Below are positions 22,682-30,060 of a DNA stretch of 33,599 nt, piece by piece. The position numbers were made by a program, and so were the translations under genes. Source of the stretch: a virus; the IMG/VR virus record IMGVR_UViG_3300036401_000385, positions 1 to 33,599 of that record. The stretch is one strand, 5' to 3'. The notes beneath the pieces were generated by a model that searched no databases, was not told the DNA's origin, and saw only the letters and a program-made list of their open reading frames with translations. Each line of letters starts with the position of its first letter. The first letter of the stretch is position 1.

Positions 22682-22774
22682 GGCCCCGTGGGAAGGGCCG
22701 TAACAAAGAAGCGATAGCATCCCACAACTTCGGTCTTGCGAGAGGACCGTAACACAGAAGCGAAGGCATCCCGC
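22681..22774 (+). ncRNA. Tandem pseudoknot RNA element (STAXI-like candidate)
   Basis: There are two tandem copies. Copy 1: stem one is CGGCCC/GGGCCG (22681-22686, 22695-22700), and loop bases GTGGGA (22688-22693) pair with TCCCAC (22720-22725). Copy 2: stem one is CGGTCT/GGACCG (22731-22736, 22744-22749), and loop bases GCGAGA (22738-22743) pair with TCCCGC (22769-22774) with one mismatch. Both have a 1-base first loop and a 19-base third loop of consensus TAACAMAGAAGCGAWRGCA, ideal H-type geometry for plus-strand RNA. Stem changes C-G to T-A (stem one) and T-A to C-G (stem two) are compensatory. From memory, a simple pseudoknot repeated in tandem near DNA-binding and recombination genes is the STAXI class. 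The early recombination operon lies just downstream. Confidence 0.6.
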
Positions 22775-22816
22775 GTAAATCCTATACAACCTTATTCCCT
22801 GGTTCAGGAGGCGCTT

Positions 22817-23038
22817 GTGCCAATTCGACGAATCCGCCAAAAGCGAATGAGTCTTTCGATTCCGCTGCCCGTCTGGGAGGCCATGCGTTCGGAGTGTAAA
22901 CGCAGAAGCACCACGGCGGGCGGTTCTGTTTCTCTCTCCATGCTGGTTGTTCAGATGGTGAACGAAAGTCTACTGCGCCGACGCCGCGTTGATGGGCACG
23001 CCACCGCATCGGCGGCAGGCGCGATGGCCGCGCAGTAA
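22817..23038 (+). CDS. Small basic protein, possible ribbon-helix-helix regulator
   Basis: A 73-residue basic protein. The segment KRMSLSIPLPVWEAMRSECKRR, followed by a second helix SLSMLVVQMVNESLL, resembles the strand-helix-helix of RHH DNA-binding proteins, and the C-terminus is Ala rich. GTG at 22817 is chosen because AGGAGG (22806-22811) lies 5 bases upstream. The longer frame from 22736 would run through the pseudoknot element. It is the first gene of the early operon, 42 bases after the second tandem pseudoknot, so its translation may be controlled by that structure. Confidence 0.65.
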   Translation: MPIRRIRQKRMSLSIPLPVWEAMRSECKRRSTTAGGSVSLSMLVVQMVNESLLRRRRVDGHATASAAGAMAAQ

Positions 23039-23076
23039 GCAGCGCGGCATAACTCATACCTTACAAGAGGCAAACG

Positions 23077-23259
23077 GTGATGGCGGCAACAGGCCAGCCC
23101 TATCTCCGCATGCGCGTGGTGGCCCGCGAGATCGCAGCAGGCTGGTGCGACTGCTGCCATGTAGCGGGGGGCGTGCGGTTCTTCGACTACTACTGGGTGT
23201 GCGCGGACTGCCGCGCGGTTCTCATTCAACAACTGGAGGATGAAAGGCTATGCCGGTAA
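23077..23259 (+). CDS. Small Cys-rich (zinc ribbon-like) protein
   Basis: A 60-residue protein with a cluster CDCC near residue 24 and CADC near residue 43, spaced like two knuckles of a zinc ribbon. AAGAGG (23065-23070) precedes both GTG at 23077 (6 bases) and ATG at 23080 (9 bases). It overlaps the exonuclease start by 10 bases, so the two are coupled. Function unknown; a helper of the exonuclease or a nucleic-acid-binding protein is possible. Confidence 0.6.
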   Translation: MMAATGQPYLRMRVVAREIAAGWCDCCHVAGGVRFFDYYWVCADCRAVLIQQLEDERLCR

Positions 23260-24224
23260 ATCTGACATTCGATCCGAAGCGCCTGGGGGCGAGCGAGGCG
23301 GGTGACATCCTCGGCTGCGGCTTCCGCACGCCGTGGGAAGTGGCGGCAACGCATAAGGGGCTGATCCGGCATGCCGAGCAGACCAACGAGATGCTGCTCG
23401 GTAAGCTACTGGAACGCGGCCTCGTGGAATTCTACGCGAAGATCACCGGCCACCCGGTGCGCTTCGTGGACGAGAGCGTCTTCCACCCCGAGTGGGAGTG
23501 GCTGCGCTACACCCCGGATGCCTTCGATGACGCGGTGCCGGCAGTCGTCGAAGCCAAGGTAGTAAATGAATTCCAGGTGCGCGACTGGGGCGACTGCGCC
23601 GAGGAAATGCCGCTGCGCGTGCAACTCCAGACGCAGCTGTACATGGCCGCGACCCGCCTGAAGGTATGCAACGTGATCGCGCTGCTCAAGGGGTCGCCGC
23701 ACATCTTCGTCCAGCACTTCGACCCCGAGGCGGCGACCGTCATCTGCGAATGCATGGAGCAGTTTTATCGGCGCTACATCATCGGCGACGAGATGCCGCC
23801 GCTGGATACCAGCGAGGCCGCAGGCCGCTATTTGCAGCAGCTGTACCCGCGCCACCGGGCAAGGGATATCGTGGAGGCCACGCCGGAACAAGCCGATATC
23901 CTGGACGACTATCTGACGGTGCGCGTCGAGCAGAAGGTTCTACAGGATACGCGCGACCGCATCGAGGTGCGGCTCAAGCAGGAAGTAGGCAACCACGAGG
24001 GCCTGCGCTGGCAGGACGGCGTCTTCACTTGGCGGAACACCAAGGACAAGAAGATTACCGACTGGAAGGCCATGGCGCTCGGCCTGTTGCACGGCTACGT
24101 GCCGGATGCCGAGGAGCAGATCAAGTTGACGGACTTCTACACGCGCACCAAGGAAGGATCGCGGCGTGTCTGGTTGGCCAGCGACCAGCTGAAGGACGCG
24201 CTGGAATCGGAGGCCGCAGCATGA
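23250..24224 (+). CDS. YqaJ-type viral exonuclease
   Basis: A 324-residue PD-(D/E)XK nuclease of the YqaJ/lambda-exo-like family. It digests one strand of double-stranded DNA to prepare ends for annealing recombination. Visible motifs are LGASEAGDILGCGFRTPWEVA (residues 12-32, the family's N-terminal signature), GKLLERGLVEFY (51-62), TPDAF with D90, EAK with E101 and K103, and Q...QLYMA (125-133). The domain ends near residue 200 and a C-terminal helical part follows. The start overlaps the small Cys-rich gene. The next two genes, coupled by 4-base overlaps, include a candidate partner recombinase. Confidence 0.9.
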   Translation: MPVNLTFDPKRLGASEAGDILGCGFRTPWEVAATHKGLIRHAEQTNEMLLGKLLERGLVEFYAKITGHPVRFVDESVFHPEWEWLRYTPDAFDDAVPAVVEAKVVNEFQVRDWGDCAEEMPLRVQLQTQLYMAATRLKVCNVIALLKGSPHIFVQHFDPEAATVICECMEQFYRRYIIGDEMPPLDTSEAAGRYLQQLYPRHRARDIVEATPEQADILDDYLTVRVEQKVLQDTRDRIEVRLKQEVGNHEGLRWQDGVFTWRNTKDKKITDWKAMALGLLHGYVPDAEEQIKLTDFYTRTKEGSRRVWLASDQLKDALESEAAA

Positions 24225-24484
24225 CGCCCGCCAAGGACATTCTGGGCCAGCACGCGCTCGAACTGATCGCCAGCCTACAGAAGGAACGCGACATTGCCCG
24301 CGACATTGCCAAGCGCCTGGTTGCCAACATCGGGGAGCGCGGCACGTGCAAGGGATGCCTGCGCGATATTGTGTGGATCACCCACAAGAACGGCGTGTCC
24401 GCGCCTTATGATCTCGACGGTGTAAACCACTTCGCCACTTGCCCGAAGTCCAACCAGTTCAAGAAGGAGCCCAAAACAAAATGA
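24221..24484 (+). CDS. Small zinc-ribbon-like protein
   Basis: An 87-residue protein. A helical N-terminal half (ALELIASLQKERDIARDIAKRL) leads to GTCKGCLRDIVWITHKNG, then GVNHFATCPKSNQF, giving CxxC...HxxxC zinc-binding spacing. Similar short proteins occur in many phages with a C..C..I.W.....G....D pattern, with unknown role. It overlaps both the exonuclease and the next gene by 4 bases, so all three are likely made together. Confidence 0.7.
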   Translation: MTPAKDILGQHALELIASLQKERDIARDIAKRLVANIGERGTCKGCLRDIVWITHKNGVSAPYDLDGVNHFATCPKSNQFKKEPKTK

Positions 24485-25461
24485 GCGAAAGAGAAATTAT
24501 CCCGAGCGGCAGTACGGTCACGGTGCGGCAGGACCTGGCCGAGGAAATCAGCGTCGGCCACGACATGGCACCGACAGCCGCAGCCGCCGCGGCGAAAGCC
24601 GAGATCGAGGCCCGCATCATCGCCGCCCGCAAGTGGCCGCGCGATGTCGATCAGTTCCGCGAAGGCATCCTGAAGGACTGCCGGCGACCCGGCTTTGCCG
24701 AGATCGCGCTCTATCGCAGGCCGGTCGGCCGGAAGAAGGATGCCACGGGCAACTGGGTGGATGCGTTCGCCATCAACTTCTCCGTGCGCTTCATCGAGTC
24801 CGCGCTTCAGCACTGGTGTAACGTTCACGTCACGGCGCGGATCGGCTACGAGGACGCGCAGCGGGCCTTGCTCACTGTCCAGGTGATCGACGTCCAGCGC
24901 AACGTCGGCTACTCGACCGACGCCATGTTGGACAAGGTAATCGAGCGGCGTGAAGTCAAGAAGGGCCGTAGCGTGCGCGGCGTGCGCGAGAACAGCTACG
25001 GCGACACCGTGTATCTGGTAGATGCCACGGGCGACGAATTCAGAAATCTGATGGGAGCGGAGCGTTCGAAACTGCTGCGCGATAACGGCCAGCGGCTACT
25101 GCCGCGCGACATTCTGGACGAGGCGCGGGCGCTGATCGACAAGACGGTTGCGGATGAAACCGCCAAAGATCCTGACGCGGCCAAGAAAAAGATCCTGGAT
25201 AAGTTTGCTGGCCTCGGTATCTCGGCCACGATGCTGAAGGACTACCTGGGCCGTCCGGTCGAGACGCTCACGGCGAAGGACCTGGGCGAACTGGCGCCGC
25301 TGTACGCAGGCCTCCAGCAGGGCGAGTTCAATTGGGCCGACGTGATGCGCTCGCGTAACGAGCCAGCCGAAGGCGAGCCGAAAGCCGAGGCGGGCAAAGG
25401 GGGTGCGAAATCGCTAACCGACAAGATTCGCGAACGCCAGGCGCAGCCACCGAAGGAGTGA
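24481..25461 (+). CDS. Candidate phage recombination (ssDNA-annealing type) protein
   Basis: A 326-residue protein. Residues 40-180 (ARKWPRDVDQFREGILKDCRRPGFAEIALYRRP, then NFSVRFIESALQHWCNV, YEDAQRALLTVQVIDVQRN) match a widespread phage family that I know from genes found beside exonucleases or single-strand-annealing systems. Its biochemical role is, to my knowledge, not settled. The last 90 residues have LGISATMLKDYLGRPVETLTAKDLGELAPLYAGLQQGE and a charged tail, as in annealing-protein C-termini. The position after YqaJ is where a RecT/Bet/Erf-type protein is usually found, and none of those is recognisable in the window. I therefore infer a recombinase-like function, to be treated as a hypothesis. 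Confidence 0.6.
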   Translation: MSEREIIPSGSTVTVRQDLAEEISVGHDMAPTAAAAAAKAEIEARIIAARKWPRDVDQFREGILKDCRRPGFAEIALYRRPVGRKKDATGNWVDAFAINFSVRFIESALQHWCNVHVTARIGYEDAQRALLTVQVIDVQRNVGYSTDAMLDKVIERREVKKGRSVRGVRENSYGDTVYLVDATGDEFRNLMGAERSKLLRDNGQRLLPRDILDEARALIDKTVADETAKDPDAAKKKILDKFAGLGISATMLKDYLGRPVETLTAKDLGELAPLYAGLQQGEFNWADVMRSRNEPAEGEPKAEAGKGGAKSLTDKIRERQAQPPKE

Positions 25462-25469
25462 GGTGCAGC

Positions 25470-25604
25470 GTGTGTGACTCGGATAACCTCGCCGGCATCG
25501 AGGGCGAGTATCCGACTGGCGTGGTTGCACCCGATGGCGGCGCTGAAATGTGGCGATATGTGGGCTGGCTATGCCGCGACTGCGGCGCCAGGGAGGAAAT
25601 ATGA
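25470..25604 (+). CDS. Tiny Cys-containing protein
   Basis: A 44-residue reading frame starting at GTG 25470, 6 bases after GAGG (25460-25463). Its TGA overlaps the ATG of the next gene at 25601. It encodes M-C-D near its start and WLCRDCGARE at its end, a half zinc ribbon. Length and coupling resemble the neighbours. It is short, so a chance frame cannot be excluded. Confidence 0.5.
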   Translation: MCDSDNLAGIEGEYPTGVVAPDGGAEMWRYVGWLCRDCGAREEI

Positions 25605-25843
25605 CGGACACGGAACGTGCCGAGTGGAGAGTCAATGAAGCTGCGGCACAGATGGATGCGCTTGAAAAACCGCTGCGTGATACGCCGCTCTACGTCGGCC
25701 GCGACGAAGACCCAGTTCAGGCATTAAAGAGAATCATATCTTTCCTGCGTAACAACGTGGGCGATTCGCCGGTGCTGGCATTAGCCGTAGTGGGGCTGGG
25801 GCGTGTGCTGGACAAGCTCAGCAAGCAACAGGTGAAGCCATGA
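25601..25843 (+). CDS. Small hypothetical early protein
   Basis: An 80-residue protein beginning MTDTERAEWRVNEAAAQ, with a helical C-terminal half (QALKRIISFLRNN, then ALAVVGLGRVLDKLS). GGAGGA (25592-25597) lies 3 bases upstream, close but usable. It overlaps the next start by 4 bases. I do not recognise a family; the pattern of a hydrophobic last helix is not a clear membrane segment. Confidence 0.65.
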   Translation: MTDTERAEWRVNEAAAQMDALEKPLRDTPLYVGRDEDPVQALKRIISFLRNNVGDSPVLALAVVGLGRVLDKLSKQQVKP

Positions 25844-26037
25844 CGAACGCTACAACTGCCCGACCGGTGGTTCGGGAAACTGCGGTGCTGGATCGCGGCA
25901 AGCCTTTAGTTGTGGCCGTCCACGCACGCATGATCGCTATCCGCCCGAAGGGGACTCGAGAATGGTTCTCGGTTCCCTATGACGCTCTCTTCGATCTGGC
26001 GCGGAAGCTGGACGCGCGACAAAGGCGGGTGGCATGA
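25840..26037 (+). CDS. Small hypothetical early protein
   Basis: A 65-residue basic, beta-rich protein (ETAVLDRGKPLVVAVHARMIAIRPKGTREWFSVPYDALFDLARKLD) linked by 4-base overlaps to both neighbours. The strand-rich first part and closing helix are typical of small phage early proteins. No function is recognisable. Confidence 0.65.
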   Translation: MTNATTARPVVRETAVLDRGKPLVVAVHARMIAIRPKGTREWFSVPYDALFDLARKLDARQRRVA

Positions 26038-26393
26038 GCGCCCGCCAGTATGAATCGCTGCGGCGGTACTTTGATGAAGCCGAACTCGCGGCCATGCACG
26101 AAGATCTCGTGCAGGCAGTCGGTGAAGTAAAGATGCTGCGCGACCAGAAGGCCGCTTATAACTCCACCGTCGGCGCCGCTATCAAGACAGCCGAGCGCAC
26201 CGTCTGGAACACGCAGGAAAAGCTGACCGTCGGGTACGAGTCGGTAGAGGTGGAAATTATCGCCGTGATGGACACGCCGCGCCCGGGCCTGAAGCGGATC
26301 GTCCGCGTGGATAGTAATGAAACCGTGCGCGAAGAACCGATGACGCCACGGGAACGGCAACAGTCGTTTGGGTTCCAGGAGCCTGAAGCGTGA
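26034..26393 (+). CDS. Hypothetical early protein, coiled-coil-like start
   Basis: A 119-residue protein with a long charged helix at residues 1-60 (YFDEAELAAMHEDLVQAVGEVKMLRDQKAAY), then beta-rich sequence (LTVGYESVEVEIIAVMDTP) and a charged tail. I recall similar phage proteins placed near recombination genes, but I know no function. It overlaps both neighbours by 4 bases. Confidence 0.65.
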   Translation: MSARQYESLRRYFDEAELAAMHEDLVQAVGEVKMLRDQKAAYNSTVGAAIKTAERTVWNTQEKLTVGYESVEVEIIAVMDTPRPGLKRIVRVDSNETVREEPMTPRERQQSFGFQEPEA

Positions 26394-27247
26394 ACGTCAC
26401 CGATGTCCCTACCGACAAAATTCAGATCGGCATGCGCCACCGTGTGGACTACGGCGACATCGAGGGGCTGGCCGCAAATATTGGCGAGATGGGTCTGCTT
26501 CAGCCGATTGGCATTGATCCGTTCTTTCATCTGATCTTTGGCTTTCGGCGGCTGTATGCCTGCAAAGATCTTCTGAAGTGGAAACAGATCCCCTGCGTCA
26601 CGCTCGACCTGGAATCCCTTCTGGCCGGCGAGTATGCGGAGAACGAATTCCGCAAGGACTTCACGGTAACCGAGCGGGTTGCCATCGGCGCGGCCATCGA
26701 GGTGGAACTGGGAAAGCGGAAGCCAGGACCGAAATCCTCCGCAAATGCGGAGCAATTATTGGCGGGCAACGCCGTCGATATCGCCGCCAAGGGCGCGGGC
26801 TTCAAAAGCGCCGAGAGTTTTGAGCGGGCCAAGACGGTGACGATGCGCGGCGCACCGGAACTGAAGGCGGCGGTCGATAAAGGCGAGATCTCAATCAGCG
26901 CGGGCGCGGACATTGCATCGCAGCCCATTAAAGCCCAGAAGCAAATCGTGGCCATGCCGAAGGCCGAGCGCCGTCAAGTTCTGGAACAGATTCGCCAGAC
27001 CAAGGCGCACAAGGAAGCCGACGAGCGGCGTGCCTATGATCTCCGCGTATATCGCGGCCTAGCAGAGAGTGTGGAGAGAATCGCCAAATACTTTGAAGAT
27101 GCGCGGGATACGTGGGCGGGCCTGGAGCGGGTGAGCGCGTTCGACTTCGCCGATAACCTGGACCTCGCCATCAAGTGTTTATCTCGGATTCAGAAGGAGC
27201 ACCCCAATGCCCGAAGACCTGGAATCGTTACGAAGACAACTCACTAG
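26390..27247 (+). CDS. ParB-like DNA-binding protein
   Basis: A 285-residue protein with a ParB N-terminal domain: PTDKIQIG..., DIEGLAANIGEMGLLQPIGI, and IFGFRRLYACKDL, where GFRR stands in for the GERR box. A helical region follows with ENEFRKDFTVTERVAIGAAIE, as in ParB/Spo0J proteins before the HTH, then a likely HTH (VDIAAKGAGFKSAESFERAKTV and AVDKGEISISAGADIAS). No ParA partner is present, so plasmid-like partition is not supported; a regulator or DNA-organising role is likelier. It overlaps the next gene by 41 bases. This is the second ParB-type protein in the window and is only distantly like the one at 47-853. Confidence 0.8.
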   Translation: MNVTDVPTDKIQIGMRHRVDYGDIEGLAANIGEMGLLQPIGIDPFFHLIFGFRRLYACKDLLKWKQIPCVTLDLESLLAGEYAENEFRKDFTVTERVAIGAAIEVELGKRKPGPKSSANAEQLLAGNAVDIAAKGAGFKSAESFERAKTVTMRGAPELKAAVDKGEISISAGADIASQPIKAQKQIVAMPKAERRQVLEQIRQTKAHKEADERRAYDLRVYRGLAESVERIAKYFEDARDTWAGLERVSAFDFADNLDLAIKCLSRIQKEHPNARRPGIVTKTTH

Positions 27248-27743
27248 CATCATCGCGGATGAGATCCGCATCGCTCTGCGCGGTGGCCCTACCGATGGGG
27301 AACTGGTCGCCGTTGCAGTGGAAGCCCGCGCCACCGTGTTGATTGACCAACTAGCGCCGCACCTTGCCAAAGCGGAAGTGCGCAATATCATCCGCCGCAT
27401 GTTGAAGCGAACCGAACTGAAGCCCGAGGATGCCATCAACCTGTCGAAGCAGATTGAATTTGCCGACATGGATGAGTTCCGAGGCATTCCGCCGCAGGTA
27501 ACTTATCACGACCGCCCTGGCCATGTGACGTACATTCCGTACCTCGATACCTTTGAGTGTGAGAGAGCGGCCGCGCTGATGCTGCTAGAGAAGTCGATGG
27601 CGGCGGATGCCCAGACCTATCACGCTCTGAAGTCAGGCAATGCGTTTGCCTCGCGGCTGGTTGCGCTATACGGCGATCTGCCGCTATGGGATCTTTACCG
27701 TAAGTATCGAGATGACCAGCGTAAAGCACGGGGAGCATCGTGA
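27207..27743 (+). CDS. Hypothetical early protein
   Basis: A 178-residue protein with a helical N-terminal half (LESLRRQLTSIIADEIRIAL, EVRNIIRRMLKRTEL) and a second half containing HDRPGHVTYIPYLDTFECERAAALMLL. AAGGAG (27194-27199) lies 7 bases before the ATG, supporting the start inside the end of the ParB-like gene. I do not recognise a family. It is coupled to the next gene by a 4-base overlap. Confidence 0.68.
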   Translation: MPEDLESLRRQLTSIIADEIRIALRGGPTDGELVAVAVEARATVLIDQLAPHLAKAEVRNIIRRMLKRTELKPEDAINLSKQIEFADMDEFRGIPPQVTYHDRPGHVTYIPYLDTFECERAAALMLLEKSMAADAQTYHALKSGNAFASRLVALYGDLPLWDLYRKYRDDQRKARGAS

Positions 27744-28015
27744 CCACTACTCTCCGCACCGCCGACGAACTTCAACGCGCCCACGATATCCTGGCGAGCC
27801 TCGTGCTGGACGAGCGAATGATGCGCTTCGTCTGCCCCACGCTGAGAGATACGCAGAACGTCATAGCAACGCTGAATGTTCTGTGTTGGGTCCTAAAACA
27901 CGACCACAACCCGAACTTTGGCGAGATGATCGACAGGCTGGAAGCCGCGCTGCGGGAACTGGGCGTACAGGTGATCGACTTCGGGCAACTTCAACCTGGG
28001 AGGAAACCACAATGA
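27740..28015 (+). CDS. Small hypothetical early protein
   Basis: A 91-residue mainly helical protein with a GTG start at 27740 overlapping the previous TGA (GTGA). GGGAG (27731-27735) lies 4 bases upstream. Segments such as TADELQRAHDILASLVLDE and NVIATLNVLCWVLKHDHN resemble small conserved phage proteins of unknown role. It overlaps the next gene by 4 bases. Confidence 0.68.
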   Translation: MTTTLRTADELQRAHDILASLVLDERMMRFVCPTLRDTQNVIATLNVLCWVLKHDHNPNFGEMIDRLEAALRELGVQVIDFGQLQPGRKPQ

Positions 28016-28248
28016 CACCAGCAGTAGAACGACAGCGACTTTTAAAGGCACGCAATAAGTCTGAAGCGGGCGACTTCGACCGTCAGGTGATATCGCGCGA
28101 GCCTAGCGATATCTATTGCGATGACGTAGTTCTGGAGTGCGGCCACAAGTCCTACCTACGGATGATTGCCTCACTACGGAAGCAGGACAGCAAAGTATAC
28201 TGCGGAGCTTGCGCGGATGCGTGGATCAAATCGGGAGCATCCGAATGA
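28012..28248 (+). CDS. Small zinc-binding-like protein
   Basis: A 78-residue protein with an ECGH element near residue 43 and YCGAC near residue 64, spaced like zinc ligands (CxH...CxxC). The N-terminus is charged. It overlaps its neighbours by 4 bases. Similar small zinc-knuckle proteins recur across this early region. Function unknown. Confidence 0.65.
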   Translation: MTPAVERQRLLKARNKSEAGDFDRQVISREPSDIYCDDVVLECGHKSYLRMIASLRKQDSKVYCGACADAWIKSGASE

Positions 28249-28910
28249 ATCCGACTACCGAAAGCTTGCGCCCTGAACTAACCAAGATGCCGGCGAGGAT
28301 AGCAGCCCTTCCGGTGTATCGCGGTTACCCGGTGCCCTGGTTCGTGGCCTATCCCAACGGCCCCGAGGGCGAACCCGAGTTCCGTACAGCAGACGGTAAG
28401 AAATGGATCATCGCCGTTCAGCAGCGGCGCTGTTGGGTATGCGGTGAGCAACTGGGCCGCAATATCGTTTTCGTTTTAGGCCCGATGTGCGGGATCACCA
28501 GAACTACAAGCGAACCCGCTTGCCATCTCGACTGCGCGGAATGGAGCGTTCTCAACTGCCCGTTCCTGACGCGCCCGCACATGGAGCGGCGCGACGATAA
28601 CTTACCCGAGGGCACGGTAAACCCGCCCGGTGAACCGATCCTGCGCAACCCCGGCGTTACCCTGTTGTGGCTGACGCGTGACTTCAGTCTCTTCCGCGCA
28701 GCCGACCGGCGCTTCTTGATCCGCGTAGGCAACCCGTTCCAGGTTGTCTGCTACAAGGAGGGCCGAAAGGCCACGCGGGCGGAGGTTGACGAGAGTGTGG
28801 CCGGTGGCCTGCCGAAGCTGATCGAACTGGCGAAGATGGACGGTGACGAGGCCGTGGACGACTTGGTGAAGAAGGTTCGGGAATTTGAATTTTACATGCC
28901 CGCGCAGTGA
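28245..28910 (+). CDS. Conserved phage protein with Cys/His cluster
   Basis: A 221-residue protein. The segment RRCWVCGEQLGRNIVFVLGPMCGI, then HLDCAEWSVLNCPFLTRP, contains CxxC, a third Cys, HxxC and a further Cys, likely one or two structural zinc sites. The N-terminal PVPWFVAYPNG and the middle FRTADGKKW are typical of a conserved phage and actinobacterial family of unknown function, which I recognise only by pattern. It starts by 4-base overlap with the previous gene and is followed after 13 bases by the next. Confidence 0.7.
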   Translation: MNPTTESLRPELTKMPARIAALPVYRGYPVPWFVAYPNGPEGEPEFRTADGKKWIIAVQQRRCWVCGEQLGRNIVFVLGPMCGITRTTSEPACHLDCAEWSVLNCPFLTRPHMERRDDNLPEGTVNPPGEPILRNPGVTLLWLTRDFSLFRAADRRFLIRVGNPFQVVCYKEGRKATRAEVDESVAGGLPKLIELAKMDGDEAVDDLVKKVREFEFYMPAQ

Positions 28911-28923
28911 AAGGAGCAGCGCA

Positions 28924-29583
28924 ATGAACGTTTCAACGATTACGATGGACCCCGTAGAGGCGCAGCAAAAGCTGGACGCCTATCGCGATGCGCTCGCCGC
29001 GCGCCACAGCGTCAAGGTGGAAGAGGAGTGGCAGGCGGCAGCGGACGCCTATAAGGAACTGGCGAAGGGCACACCGCTGATTGATCCACTGGCCGCGATC
29101 CGCGAGTGCGGGTGGCGTTCGGATAGCCGCCCGGTGCTTGCCATCGCGCGGGCGGATATGGCGCGGGTGGCTTGGGATGTGTCGCGCAGCAGCCGATGGT
29201 GGGATCCCGACGCCAGGCGTCACAAAGGTGCCTGGGCCCCTATGCAGTGGCAATTCGCCGCACAACGTAACCACGAGTCCAACTGGCGGTGGCGGGAGGG
29301 AGCCGGAAAGAGTTTCGTCATCCCGAATATCACCGCAGAGCCGCCCGGTGATCCGGCCTCGGGTATAGCCATGGTGCCGATGGTGCCCCCGGACGTGTTG
29401 CCGGCGCGTGGTTGCGATCTCAGCAAGCACTACATCCTGTGGGAAGTAGAAAGCTGGGATGTTTCCCCACCCGTGGACCCGATCCTCCTGCGGCCTATCG
29501 GCGGCGATCTCTACGCCGTCGTGGCGCAATGGGACCTGACCGAGATCGAGCGGACCATCATTGCTGGAACCCGAAAGGCATAA
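28924..29583 (+). CDS. Hypothetical early protein
   Basis: A 219-residue protein. It has a charged N-terminal helix (QQKLDAYRDALAARHSVKVEEEWQAAADAYKEL) and an aromatic, Trp-rich middle (SRWWDPDARRHKGAWAPMQW), then a Pro-rich part and a C-terminal strand region (YILWEVESWD, YAVVAQWDLTEIER). AAGGAG (28911-28916) lies 7 bases before the ATG, which decides the start. No family is recognised. Confidence 0.68.
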   Translation: MNVSTITMDPVEAQQKLDAYRDALAARHSVKVEEEWQAAADAYKELAKGTPLIDPLAAIRECGWRSDSRPVLAIARADMARVAWDVSRSSRWWDPDARRHKGAWAPMQWQFAAQRNHESNWRWREGAGKSFVIPNITAEPPGDPASGIAMVPMVPPDVLPARGCDLSKHYILWEVESWDVSPPVDPILLRPIGGDLYAVVAQWDLTEIERTIIAGTRKA

Positions 29584-29587
29584 GACC

Positions 29588-29806
29588 ATGCAACTCAAAT
29601 TAGATAACCTACGCGCACTGAAAGACGACTGGGACAACGACGGAGCACTCGCGCCTACCGAGGAAGCCATCCTGCTGGCCGAGAAGATCATCAACGCCGA
29701 ACCGAGCGTGGTACCGCTGACCGACGGCGGCGTCCAAGTCGAGTGGCACTGCGGCGCCGATATCGAGATTGCGATTACGCCCGAAGGGACGATGGCGCTC
29801 GAATGA
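29588..29806 (+). CDS. Small conserved protein (GGVQ-EWH motif)
   Basis: A 72-residue acidic protein with a familiar pattern: L..LKDDWDNDGALAPTEEAI, VVPLTDGGVQVEWH, and IEIAITPEGT. I have seen this pattern in many short bacterial and phage proteins, always without known function. It starts 4 bases after the previous stop and overlaps the next gene by 4 bases. Confidence 0.68.
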   Translation: MQLKLDNLRALKDDWDNDGALAPTEEAILLAEKIINAEPSVVPLTDGGVQVEWHCGADIEIAITPEGTMALE

Positions 29807-30057
29807 ATGCCATTGCCGAGGGGATGACGATGCAGGGCCGCGCCGAATTCCTGGAGCCGCATTACACCCTGGCCGAACTGTCGAAGGCATGGCACGTCTC
29901 GCGGCCTACGCTACAGGGGTGGTTTCGGGATGAGCCGGGTGTGATCCGCTACGGCCAGGACAAACTGAAAAAGGGACGCCAGCGAACTCACTTATCGCTG
30001 CGCGTCCCTGAAAGTGTGGCGCGGCGGGTGTACCGCGAGCGCACGGGGCGGGGATGA
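29803..30057 (+). CDS. Excisionase-like / MerR-type small HTH protein
   Basis: An 84-residue protein with a helix-turn-helix at about residues 20-50: HYTLAELSKAWHVSRPTLQGWFRDEPGVI. A basic wing-like part follows (GRQRTHLSLRVPES). This pattern is common to excisionase and MerR-like winged-helix proteins. It is the last rightward gene before the leftward moron and integrase genes, a position that suits an excisionase or directionality factor. The family is broad, so that role is an inference. The ATG overlaps the previous stop by 4 bases, and its stop is 3 bases from the opposing gene's end. Confidence 0.65.
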   Translation: MNAIAEGMTMQGRAEFLEPHYTLAELSKAWHVSRPTLQGWFRDEPGVIRYGQDKLKKGRQRTHLSLRVPESVARRVYRERTGRG

Positions 30058-30060
30058 TAT

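Noticed and set aside
22681-22774. A self-cleaving ribozyme of the pistol type.
   Set aside because: The hairpin-loop pairing to a downstream segment is similar, but the conserved joining sequence and third stem of pistol ribozymes are not present.
22681-22774. A short CRISPR-like array.
   Set aside because: There are only two imperfect copies, the spacers are not unique sequences of constant length, and the conservation follows paired bases rather than a whole repeat. No cas gene is present.
22736-22816. An upstream ATG extension of the small RHH-like gene.
   Set aside because: The extension would run through the second tandem pseudoknot, and AGGAGG lies at the right distance from the GTG at 22817.
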